A DNA stretch of 8,282 nt from JAKLDO01 sp035354435 (GCA_035354435.1 DAOQAY010000124.1:1-8282), one strand, 5' to 3'; positions 1 through 6,856 are shown, counted from the first letter of the stretch. Program-made: numbers and translations. The notes: generated by a model not told the origin, from the sequence alone.

Positions 1-1532
1 ATCTTGTACTTGATATTGATTCCAGATTTGTATCAATGCTGACTGGTGACAGTGCTACAGTCATAATGACAAGAACTGATGATGTTGCAGTTGAACTTGC
101 AAACAGAGTTTCGATAGCAAATGACAACGGCGTGAACATTTTTGTCTCGACACATTTGAACTCAGCCGATGCCGAATCTGCACATGGAACTGAAACTTAT
201 GCTTATACGACTGGGGGAAATGGAGAAATACTGGCTGGAAAGATCCAGAATGAATTGCTGGATCACCTTGCAAGAACTGACCGTGGTGTAAAATATGCCG
301 GTTATTATGTCATTAAATACACAAATATGCCGGCAGCGCTTTCCGAAGGGTTGTTTGTCTCAAATACTGCGGAATTCAACCTGATTTCAGATTCTTCGAA
401 CAGGCAGGAACATGCCATTGCACTTTATCATGCGGTTTGCAGTTATTACGGAGTCTCTCCTCTTGATGATCCTGGGACAAGCGAAGATCCGGGAAATGTC
501 AAAGGATTTGTCTATAATGCCACTCAGGGTGAGAATGTTGATGGCAACAGAATTGCGGGAGCCGACTGTAATCTTTCAAATACAGATAACAATTATGATG
601 TCACTTCCTCTGCAACAGGACTTTTTAATTTTACCAATGTTGTTCCCGGTGATTACACTCTGACAATTGAAAAAACAGGTTTCACAACCGCTTCAAAAAG
701 CGTGACAGTTTTAAGCGGAGATAACTGGGCTTCAACCGGAATTTATGAATCATCTGCCACAGGAACAGCATTGCTGAAAGGCTTTGTTTTCAACGATTCT
801 ACCGGTCTTGGCAATGTGGCTGAAAACAGAATTGCCGGTGCTGCATGTGTGCTGAAAAACACTGCAACAAGTGCTGAAATCACAGTAAATTCGGACAGTA
901 GCGGACTTTTCAGATTCAATGACCTCGAAACAGGAAACTATACTCTGACCGTTTCGAACACCGGTTTCACGACAAAAGTGGTCAATCTGACGATAATTGC
1001 CGGCGAGAACTGGGCATCGACTGGAATTGTGGAAGAAGGTGCAGCGGAACTCGGAAGTCTTACCGGAAATATAACGGCAATGGAAAACTCTTCTGCGATC
1101 ATTGGCGCGCAGTGTGTCCTTACTTCAAAGACTACAGGCGATCCTTTCACCGTAAATAGCGATGATTCCGGAGATTATCTGTTTGAAAATATGACCGGTG
1201 ATAATTATTCACTCACAGTTACCGCTGACGGTTTCAAAGACTGGACAGGCGACATCACGATCGTTTCAGGCGTTCAATCAGTTAAAGATGTTCAACTGGA
1301 AGTATCTGAAACAACTGAAGATTCAGACATCGTCAGCGATTCAGAAATAGACCCCGACAGTGAAATATCAGACACCGATTCCGCAGAAACAGACAACGAA
1401 TTGACCGACAATGACGACACTCCGGTATTTCCTGATGAAACGACCGATTCTACAGAAACTGGTGACACCGACTGGGCCGACATCGGAACAGAAGATGAAG
1501 TAGGGTGTTCATGTTCCGTGGTGGATTTCTAA
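1..1532 (+). CDS. N-acetylmuramoyl-L-alanine amidase (Amidase_3) with carboxypeptidase-regulatory-like repeats, 5'-truncated by the window
   Basis: This is a secreted zinc amidase expected to cut the MurNAc-L-Ala bond of peptidoglycan in the envelope. The frame is open to the left edge, so the true start, the signal peptide and the first zinc ligands (His and Glu) lie outside the window; the ATG at 36 is internal. Residue numbers here count that ATG as 1. The catalytic domain covers about residues 1-137: VIMTRTDD, the zinc His40 in FVSTHLNSA, the GTETY motif, and catalytic Glu104 in ALSEGLFVSN, all as in Amidase_3 enzymes. Three beta-sandwich repeats of the CarboxypepD_reg type follow (about 154-237, 247-332, 341-421), probably for wall or surface binding. 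Next comes an acidic Asp/Glu/Ser/Thr stalk (425-488) and a C-terminal GCSCSVVDF. The gene converges on the next one and their stop codons overlap. The amidase call is firm; the role of the C-terminal half is inferred. Confidence 0.88.
   Translation, partial: LVLDIDSRFVSMLTGDSATVIMTRTDDVAVELANRVSIANDNGVNIFVSTHLNSADAESAHGTETYAYTTGGNGEILAGKIQNELLDHLARTDRGVKYAGYYVIKYTNMPAALSEGLFVSNTAEFNLISDSSNRQEHAIALYHAVCSYYGVSPLDDPGTSEDPGNVKGFVYNATQGENVDGNRIAGADCNLSNTDNNYDVTSSATGLFNFTNVVPGDYTLTIEKTGFTTASKSVTVLSGDNWASTGIYESSATGTALLKGFVFNDSTGLGNVAENRIAGAACVLKNTATSAEITVNSDSSGLFRFNDLETGNYTLTVSNTGFTTKVVNLTIIAGENWASTGIVEEGAAELGSLTGNITAMENSSAIIGAQCVLTSKTTGDPFTVNSDDSGDYLFENMTGDNYSLTVTADGFKDWTGDITIVSGVQSVKDVQLEVSETTEDSDIVSDSEIDPDSEISDTDSAETDNELTDNDDTPVFPDETTDSTETGDTDWADIGTEDEVGCSCSVVDF
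495..1298 (+). repeat. Three tandem carboxypeptidase-regulatory-like domains in the amidase
   Basis: Three diverged protein repeats of about 80-86 residues begin near 495, 774 and 1056. Each has the pattern of a hydrophobic first strand (KGFVYN, KGFVFN, LTGNIT), a Gly-Ala-x-Cys segment (Cys178, Cys271, Cys360 counting the ATG at 36 as residue 1), SGLFRF or SGDYLF, and GNYTLTV followed by xGF. Repeats 1 and 2 share NRIAGA and NWASTGI and look like the most recent duplication; repeat 3 is shorter and more diverged. The pattern fits the CarboxypepD_reg/CNA-B-like fold. The ligand is unknown. Confidence 0.75.
1308..1529 (+). other. Acidic Asp/Glu/Ser/Thr-rich stalk with terminal Gly-Cys-Ser-Cys motif
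   Basis: This low-complexity segment of the amidase is dominated by Asp, Glu, Ser and Thr (for example DSEIDPDSEISDTDSAETD) and has no predicted secondary structure that I can see. It looks like an extended surface linker. The protein ends in GCSCSVVDF, encoded at 1503-1529. The paired cysteines recall the cysteine motif at the start of MYXO-CTERM sorting signals, but the hydrophobic helix and the arginine cluster that define those signals are absent before the stop. Whether it is an anchor, a disulfide or a relic is open. Confidence 0.6.
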
Positions 1533-2419
1533 GGATTTTCTATTGGTTGTGTATTTTTCTTTTTAAACTTGAAAAATCTTGAAAATGGGAAGAAATAGAT
1601 CACAAGTGCTGCATAAAGAATATATCCGTGGAGTCCAGCACCGCCCATAAAGGCGATTATGAAGATCATCATGTGCATTTTGATAACATTTTTATAAGGT
1701 TCAAGGAACATGTCGCCTTTTTTGCCTGAGACTGCATTGACGATGCCGCCGAGCCTCGATGTTGCGCTTGTGACGATGAAAGGCCAGTAGGATGTGAAAG
1801 AGACTGTGATGAATGTGAAGAACATTCCGAATGTCCCTTCTATGCTCTTTCCGAAAGGGGTGTCGCCCGTCAATGGAAAGAATCCGTTAAGAAAAATGCT
1901 GTGAACAAAGTGAAATCCGCCGAAATGTACTGTGAAAAAGCAAAGCATGAATATTGTGCCGGGCAGATTGATGATAAAATTCATTATAAATCTTATCACC
2001 GGTGTTTCGTAATGATCCGCTTTGAGTCTTATGATAGAAAGAAGTATGCTGATCCCGACAAAAAGCGCATAAATAAGCGTTATTCTTGAGAAAAATCCGA
2101 AGATCCCAATGATCGGCAGAAGAAAGAATACTGCCATCACAGTACCAGAATTCTGCAATTTCTTTTTATCGGGCATCAATCCGTTCTTATCCCGTTTTCC
2201 GTTCATTCCCGGGTCATCGGCCATTCTGCCGTGGATCAGATTTCCGGCAATTCCTGCAAGAATGGTGAAATACCCTATTGTGAGACTTGATATCCACAGA
2301 CTCCAGAGCAGGTCACGGGCCGTCCAGCCGTAAAAGATCGCCAGAAATACTGTGACAGCGAACGATCCTATCTCCATCAGAAATGAAAATGAATCTGAAA
2401 AAAACTTCTTTTCTTCCAT
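1529..2419 (-). CDS. Multi-pass inner-membrane protein, DUF6498-like
   Basis: A 296-residue integral membrane protein of unknown function. About seven or eight hydrophobic segments are visible, near residues 12-30, 38-62, 92-110, 112-131, 142-165, 196-218 and 246-280 (probably two). A charged, Lys-rich loop lies at about 64-90. Family resemblance to DUF6498 is by eye: an early YGW-x(6)-LW-x-LW segment, a central FFTVHFGGFHFVHSIF motif, and a C-terminal EPYKNVIKMHMMI segment. It starts 3 nt after the stop of the acyl-CoA ligase and has no clear Shine-Dalgarno sequence (the upstream reads acaagtaatag), so translation is probably coupled to the ligase. Its stop overlaps the stop of the convergent amidase gene. 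The membrane topology is clear; the family call is moderate and no biochemical role can be given. Confidence 0.72.
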   Translation of the reverse strand: MEEKKFFSDSFSFLMEIGSFAVTVFLAIFYGWTARDLLWSLWISSLTIGYFTILAGIAGNLIHGRMADDPGMNGKRDKNGLMPDKKKLQNSGTVMAVFFLLPIIGIFGFFSRITLIYALFVGISILLSIIRLKADHYETPVIRFIMNFIINLPGTIFMLCFFTVHFGGFHFVHSIFLNGFFPLTGDTPFGKSIEGTFGMFFTFITVSFTSYWPFIVTSATSRLGGIVNAVSGKKGDMFLEPYKNVIKMHMMIFIIAFMGGAGLHGYILYAALVIYFFPFSRFFKFKKKNTQPIENP

Positions 2420-2422
2420 CTA

Positions 2423-4093
2423 TTACTTGTTGTCGCTGTTGACAAGCGAAGTGTAAAGCCGTCTTTTGATTTTTTTGGTCGAAGTCTTTTCGAATTCCTG
2501 ATCATAAAGTCTTATTTCTGTGACTTTTGCAAATGCCGGAAGCATTTCATTCAGGTTTGACCGGTTCTCTTTCATAATTTCTTCGAGCTGTTCTTCTGAT
2601 ATGCCGTTTTTTTCGATTTTGTCTTTGTCGGGATGAATGTAAGCTATAAGTTTTCCATCGCCGGCATCAAGAACAAGCGATTCGGCAACATACGGCATGA
2701 AATTGATTTTCGCCTCTATTTCTTCAGGATAAATGTTCTGACCGGATGATGAAAGTATCATATCTTTCGATCTTCCGCTGATAAAAACAAACCCTTCTTT
2801 ATCAATAAACCCGAGATCGCCTGTATGAAGCCATCCGTCAGCGTCGATCGCTTCATTGGTCAGCTCCGGCATTTTGTAATAGCCGTCCATTATATTTTCA
2901 CCTGTCACACATATCTCGCCTATTCCTTTTTCGTCAGGATTATCTATTTTCATTTCAAGATAATTTATCACTTTTCCACAACTTCCCACAGGTCTGCCCT
3001 TATAATAATCGGCATAACATATCAACGGACCGCATTCTGTCATGCCATAACCGACTGTTAACTTCACACCTGACTTCATGAACAGGTCTTCTATCTCATA
3101 ATTAAAAGCGGCGCCGCCAACTATTATCTCGTAATGTGTTCCGCCGAATGCATCATTTATCCCTTTTCCTATCTTTTTGAGAATGAGTTTGTTTATCACC
3201 GGGGTTTTAAGAAGTATTTTCATCCTCTTTGTTTCAAGCAGAGGCATGATCTTCGCCCTGTATATCTTTTCAAGTATCAAAGGAACAGCAAAAATGACGA
3301 CCGGCCGCACTTCTTCAAACGCCTTGAGAATTATCTTGGGGGTAGGAATCTTTGAAAGGAATGTTATGTGACAACCTTTAACAAAAGGGCTCAGAAAATC
3401 GAATGCACAGCCGAAACAGTGTGCCAGAGGAAGGAAAGAAAGCACTCTGGAGTCGTTTTTCACAGGCATATTCTCTGTGAAGAACTGGATATTTGCCATA
3501 AGGCAGTTATTTGAAAGCATTACACCTTTTGAAAATCCTGTAGTTCCGGATGTATAAACTATCGAAGCGAGTTTTTCATTTCCGATAGGTTTAAACAACA
3601 TTTGTTCACGGGTTACCTGATTCTGTTTTTTGAAATCATTCACTGCGACAAGAATTTTTGTTTCGAGTCCTTTTTCGTAGCCGTGATATACCGCAAAAGT
3701 ATCAAGATTGAATATTGCTTTAAGCCCTTCAAGTTTAATATCTTCTATTCTTTCGTATATGGATTCGCTTGCAAAAAGCAGTTTTGCCTCAGAATGATTG
3801 ACAATATGATGAATCTCGTCAACGGCAAAATCTGTTAAAATGGGCACAATAACGGCTCCGTATGATACTGTCGCAAGATATGTCACAGCCCAGTTAGTGC
3901 TGTTCTTTCCTGCAAGTGCAATTTTATCACCTTCAGAAATCCCGCACTCTTCAAAAATTGTATGGAGTTCCTTGATTATCCTCGCAACTTCACTAAATGT
4001 GACAGGATCTTTGCCATAATCACTGAAACACGGTTTATTCCAGTTATCTTTAATTGCTTTTTCAAATGAACTTACAAGATTTTCCTTAAGCAT
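2423..4093 (-). CDS. AMP-forming long-chain acyl-CoA ligase (AMP-dependent synthetase)
   Basis: A 556-residue cytoplasmic or membrane-associated adenylate-forming enzyme expected to activate a carboxylic acid, probably a long-chain fatty acid, to acyl-AMP and then acyl-CoA. All core ANL motifs are present: A3 phosphate loop YTSGTTGFSKG (180-190, with Phe where Pro is usual), A5 GYGMTEC (348-354), A7 GWLHTGDLG (420-428, Asp426), the A8 hinge GRSKDMILSSSGQNIYPEE (440-458, Arg441) and A10 EKTSTKKIKR (535-544). The probable catalytic Lys is Lys541, with Lys540 where Gly is usual. The full length is normal. The motif wording (VGYGMTECGPLI, SGQNIYPEEIE, EFEKT near the end) resembles a subtype I recall from Bacteroidetes (memory, not a search). 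It lies 68 nt downstream of the ClC gene and 3 nt upstream of the DUF6498-like gene. The ATG has a strong Shine-Dalgarno sequence. Substrate chain length is not readable from sequence. Confidence 0.92.
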   Translation of the reverse strand: MLKENLVSSFEKAIKDNWNKPCFSDYGKDPVTFSEVARIIKELHTIFEECGISEGDKIALAGKNSTNWAVTYLATVSYGAVIVPILTDFAVDEIHHIVNHSEAKLLFASESIYERIEDIKLEGLKAIFNLDTFAVYHGYEKGLETKILVAVNDFKKQNQVTREQMLFKPIGNEKLASIVYTSGTTGFSKGVMLSNNCLMANIQFFTENMPVKNDSRVLSFLPLAHCFGCAFDFLSPFVKGCHITFLSKIPTPKIILKAFEEVRPVVIFAVPLILEKIYRAKIMPLLETKRMKILLKTPVINKLILKKIGKGINDAFGGTHYEIIVGGAAFNYEIEDLFMKSGVKLTVGYGMTECGPLICYADYYKGRPVGSCGKVINYLEMKIDNPDEKGIGEICVTGENIMDGYYKMPELTNEAIDADGWLHTGDLGFIDKEGFVFISGRSKDMILSSSGQNIYPEEIEAKINFMPYVAESLVLDAGDGKLIAYIHPDKDKIEKNGISEEQLEEIMKENRSNLNEMLPAFAKVTEIRLYDQEFEKTSTKKIKRRLYTSLVNSDNK

Positions 4094-4097
4094 TTAT

Positions 4098-4104
4098 CCC
4101 TCCC
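4098..4104 (-). promoter_or_regulatory. Ribosome binding site of the acyl-CoA ligase
   Basis: The minus strand reads GGGAGGG, then ATAA, then the ATG at 4093. This strong Shine-Dalgarno sequence fixes the start. The rest of the 68-nt gap (4094-4161) shows no stem-loop terminator. A weak promoter-like pair on the minus strand, TTGATT then 16 nt then TAGACT, is below the level I would call. Confidence 0.75.
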
Positions 4105-4161
4105 GACCAATAATGACACCCAAGTCTATCTTTTTAACAAAGAAAATCAATGTCGTGCAGA

Positions 4162-6042
4162 TTATTTTTTGAATTCATTTTTGAACTGCTGAATATCCTC
4201 TTTTCTGCCAGCGGTAATAAGCACATCTCCCGGTGAAAATTCTTTTGACGGACATATCGTGCTCTTGCTGTTTCCCTTTTCATTTACTGCCAGAACAAGA
4301 ATATTGTATTTCTCTCTGAGTTTAAGATCGATCAGTGTTTTTCCCCACATCTTCGGAGTTGAGTGGATAGCCTCTATGGCAAATTGATCTTCAAGCAGAA
4401 TATGCTGATTTTCACAATCACACCCTTTCTGAACAGTTTTAAGAAGATTTCCTTTGGAAAGTATTTCTCTGTTATATAAGTTTATCAGGTCATGTTCGTG
4501 AATGGAACCGATCGGAGTGTCATCATCATTTACGACAATAAGTCCGGTGATCCCGTTTTCCGTCATCATTTTGACCGCTTCTGAAAGAGATGCTTCAGAG
4601 TTTATTTTCGGTATTGAACTGTCAATGTTCATGAAATCCGACAGTTCCCGCATACAGAGTTCTACCGTATTCTCAGACATCACAGTTGATTCTTCATTGT
4701 CTTCAAGAGGAATTCCCTCTTTGAAAAGCTGATAATTGTATATAGAATACTTGGAAAGCGTTTTCGAGATCATAACCGCGACAACCGTAGAAAGCATCAG
4801 CGAAGGCATGATATTGTAATCTCTTGTGATTTCAAAAACTATAATTAGAGAAGATATCGGTTCCTGAGTTGCTGCACCGAGAAGAGCTCCGATGCCGACA
4901 GAAGCAAAACTCAGTCCGATTCCGGGGTCAATTCCGGTAAAAAGCACTGGAAGCAGTTTGCCGAATCCCAGTCCGAAAATATATCCGACAAAAATGATAG
5001 GAAGAAATATACCGCCTGATGCACCGCTTGCAAAAGCTATCGAAAGAAAAAAGAGTTTTAGTACTGCAAGACCGATAAGGAACTGCGGGGTGAACCCGCC
5101 GGACTGTATCATTATATCCTTGCCCAGACCGAATATCTCGGGAACGAACGGAACTGTCAGTGCGAAAGGGAGAAGAAAAAGAGGAATGTGAATGAATTCA
5201 GGCAGCCTGCTTTTAAATCTGTCGAAATATACTGAATTCCTGTATGTAAGTTTTATCAGACCCAGACCCAGGAATGCGTTTATCAGTCCGAAAATTATGA
5301 ACAGAAATATCTGAGTCCCGCTGTTTATCGGGGATGACAGCGCAAGAGCTTCATGCGGAATAACTTCGTGTCCCGGAAGGAAGAACGCTCCGAAAAAGCT
5401 CGCTGTCGCCGCAGCAACAACTATCGGCGTGAGAGTACCTATCGCATAACTGCCAAGTATCGTTTCAACAGCGAGAATAGTTCCTGCAATGGGAGCATTG
5501 AATGCAACAGCAAGTCCGGCTGCGGCTCCGCATCCTACAAAAAGTTTTATTCTCGACACAGGCATACTGAGAAGCTGTCCGAATGTCGAACCTACGGATG
5601 AACCGATCATTATTATAGGACCTTCACTTCCCAGAGGAATTCCTGTTCCGATCGAAAGAGCCGAGGTCACTATCTTGAACAATGTCATCATTGGAGGCAT
5701 TATACCGTTTTTCACCTTCATAAACTTCAGCAGAAGCCCTATTCCCGCCCCTCCGCTTTCTTTACTGATATATCTGATTATAAAACCGCTTATAAAAACT
5801 CCTGAAAGTGGCAGAAGTATCTGGTAATACAGAGGAAGCCTTTTAAATCCGGCGACGCTGTTATTTGTGTTTTCGCCAACGCAGAACATTGAAATACGGT
5901 CGATGAGCCAGTGAAAGAAAAGAAAAGCGCACCCAGCTGCTATACCGATAAGGATGGCGACAAATATGAGAAATGTATTTTCCTTCAGCTTGGCTTTTTC
6001 AAGAAGTTCGTTGAGTTTTACTCTGCTTACCAGTCCTTTCAC
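4162..6042 (-). CDS. ClC-family chloride channel/transporter with CBS and TrkA-C (RCK_C) domains
   Basis: A 626-residue inner-membrane anion channel or Cl-/H+ antiporter, expected to act as a homodimer. The ClC core (about 22-435) shows GIPLGSEGPI with the gating Glu140, FNAPIAGTILAVE (181-193), GGIFLP (343-348) and the pore Tyr near Tyr435 in YSIYNY. The position matching E. coli internal proton Glu203 is Thr194, and the usual GSGIP motif is replaced by GAGIG (98-102). One recognisable CBS domain follows (about 467-525), then a linker with a Cys-Asp-Cys (541-543). A TrkA-C domain comes last (about 548-624), with the pattern IDLKLREKYNILVLAV and FSPGDVLITAGR. This tail is cytoplasmic and probably senses a nucleotide or other ligand. 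The start is GTG, supported by a Shine-Dalgarno sequence; no in-frame ATG occurs nearby. It is the first gene of the probable minus-strand cluster. Channel versus exchanger cannot be decided. Confidence 0.92.
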   Translation of the reverse strand: MKGLVSRVKLNELLEKAKLKENTFLIFVAILIGIAAGCAFLFFHWLIDRISMFCVGENTNNSVAGFKRLPLYYQILLPLSGVFISGFIIRYISKESGGAGIGLLLKFMKVKNGIMPPMMTLFKIVTSALSIGTGIPLGSEGPIIMIGSSVGSTFGQLLSMPVSRIKLFVGCGAAAGLAVAFNAPIAGTILAVETILGSYAIGTLTPIVVAAATASFFGAFFLPGHEVIPHEALALSSPINSGTQIFLFIIFGLINAFLGLGLIKLTYRNSVYFDRFKSRLPEFIHIPLFLLPFALTVPFVPEIFGLGKDIMIQSGGFTPQFLIGLAVLKLFFLSIAFASGASGGIFLPIIFVGYIFGLGFGKLLPVLFTGIDPGIGLSFASVGIGALLGAATQEPISSLIIVFEITRDYNIMPSLMLSTVVAVMISKTLSKYSIYNYQLFKEGIPLEDNEESTVMSENTVELCMRELSDFMNIDSSIPKINSEASLSEAVKMMTENGITGLIVVNDDDTPIGSIHEHDLINLYNREILSKGNLLKTVQKGCDCENQHILLEDQFAIEAIHSTPKMWGKTLIDLKLREKYNILVLAVNEKGNSKSTICPSKEFSPGDVLITAGRKEDIQQFKNEFKK

Positions 6043-6049
6043 TTCAAAG

Positions 6050-6053
6050 CTCC
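6050..6053 (-). promoter_or_regulatory. Ribosome binding site deciding the GTG start of the ClC gene
   Basis: The minus strand reads ACGGAGCTTTGAAGTG: GGAG with a 7-nt spacer before GTG at 6042. The ATG just upstream (minus strand, aaATGACGGAG) runs into TGA after four codons, so it is not the start. GTG is therefore the best start of the ClC gene. Confidence 0.7.
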
Positions 6054-6134
6054 GTCATTTTTACATTCCGAATATAACCTTTTTTTTTGTGTTTTGTAGT
6101 TTTATATCCTAAAACTTCATACAGATTTTATTAA

Positions 6135-6139
6135 GGGAG
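6135..6139 (+). promoter_or_regulatory. Ribosome binding site deciding the ATG start of the sirtuin gene
   Basis: The plus strand reads AAGGGAG, then TTGAGC, then ATG at 6146, so GGGAG has a 6-nt spacer. The in-frame TTG at 6140 directly abuts this site and would leave no spacer, so ATG 6146 is preferred over TTG 6140. Confidence 0.75.
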
Positions 6140-6145
6140 TTGAGC

Positions 6146-6856
6146 ATGAACAGGGTACTGATACTTTCCGGTGCGGGGCTTTCCGCTGAATCGGGAATTA
6201 GGACTTTCCGCGATTCGAACGGGTTGTGGGAAGAATATGATGTGATGGAAGTGTGTTCTGCCGAAGGTTTTTTAAAGGACAGATCTAAAGTTCTTGATTT
6301 CTACGACATGAGAAGGCGCGATATCTCTGATAAGGTTCCGAATGCTGCGCACTTTATGATAGCGGAACTGAAAAAGCATTTTCCTGAAAACATTGCCGTG
6401 CTGACCCAGAATGTAGATGATCTGCTGGAAAAGGCTGAATGTCCTGATGTCATTCATCTTCACGGCACTTTGAGGGATCTGCGGTGCGAATCATGCGGTC
6501 ATATCTGGGATATCGGCTACGGACCGATAAAAGGCCATATCTGTCCTCAGTGCCAAAGCAGTAATGTCAGACACAATGTCGTGATGTTTCATGAACCGGC
6601 TCCCGCATATCAGACACTTTATGAAAAAATAAATGAATGTCACAAAGGGCTTTTCATTGCAATAGGCACATCGGGGCAGGTTATTGATGCAGGCGGGATA
6701 GCGAAATACTTCAGATTCTCGGTTCTGAACAACCGCGACCCGGAACCCTCGATGGACTACTGCTTCTCAAAAGTCATCCACAGAAAAGCGACAGAAGCCG
6801 CACCGGAAACAAGAAAGATCATCCTTAACTTCATAAATTCAGGCGAACTCGTTTAA
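6146..6856 (+). CDS. cobB: Sir2-family NAD-dependent protein deacylase (CobB-like sirtuin)
   Basis: A 236-residue cytoplasmic enzyme expected to remove acyl groups from protein lysines using NAD+, releasing nicotinamide and O-acyl-ADP-ribose. Sirtuin motifs appear in order: GAGLSAESGIRTFRD (9-23), TQNVDDL (87-93), catalytic His106 in HLHGTL, a zinc site of Cys114/Cys117 and Cys133/Cys136, VVMFHEPAP (145-153) and AIGTSGQV (172-179). Tyr53 and Arg56 in DFYDMRRRD match the Tyr-x-x-Arg pair that lets E. coli CobB and SIRT5 accept succinyl or malonyl groups, so broad deacylase activity is plausible. Departures from the usual family are His149 where FGE has Gly, and Leu-Glu where LHxxAG has His. 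The length is normal for a bacterial sirtuin. It is divergent from the ClC gene and 99 nt upstream of the RCC1 gene. The symbol is a family-level label, not proof of orthology. Confidence 0.92.
   Translation: MNRVLILSGAGLSAESGIRTFRDSNGLWEEYDVMEVCSAEGFLKDRSKVLDFYDMRRRDISDKVPNAAHFMIAELKKHFPENIAVLTQNVDDLLEKAECPDVIHLHGTLRDLRCESCGHIWDIGYGPIKGHICPQCQSSNVRHNVVMFHEPAPAYQTLYEKINECHKGLFIAIGTSGQVIDAGGIAKYFRFSVLNNRDPEPSMDYCFSKVIHRKATEAAPETRKIILNFINSGELV

Larger units (their letters stand above)
6043..6145. promoter_or_regulatory. Divergent intergenic region between the ClC and sirtuin genes
   Basis: This 103-bp AT-rich gap separates divergent genes and should hold both promoters. On the plus strand a weak pair, TTGTGT then 17 nt then TAAAAC, precedes the sirtuin gene. 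On the minus strand the TATAAA and TATATT hexamers are possible -10 boxes for the ClC gene, without a good -35. A run of nine T lies at 6080-6088. No clear operator palindrome is visible. The promoter role is inferred from gene orientation. Confidence 0.4.

Noticed and set aside
36..38. ATG at 36 as the start of the amidase gene
   Set aside because: The frame is open to the left edge and encodes continuing amidase sequence (LVLDIDSRF) before this Met; the domain would lack its first zinc ligands.
61..663. Short frames on both strands inside the amidase (61-273 minus, 412-663 plus)
   Set aside because: Both overlap strong amidase and repeat-domain coding and have no recognisable features.
1292..1483. 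A Ser/Val-rich minus-strand frame opposite the acidic tail
   Set aside because: Its composition is the direct complement of Asp/Glu/Thr codons; no independent evidence of coding.
4892..5827. Open frames of about 80-112 codons on the plus strand inside the ClC gene
   Set aside because: They are antisense to a well-supported ClC core and encode Pro/Ser/Ile-rich or Arg/Ser-rich sequence with no family resemblance.
6140..6145. TTG start two codons upstream for the sirtuin gene
   Set aside because: It directly abuts the GGGAG ribosome binding site, while ATG 6146 has a 6-nt spacer.
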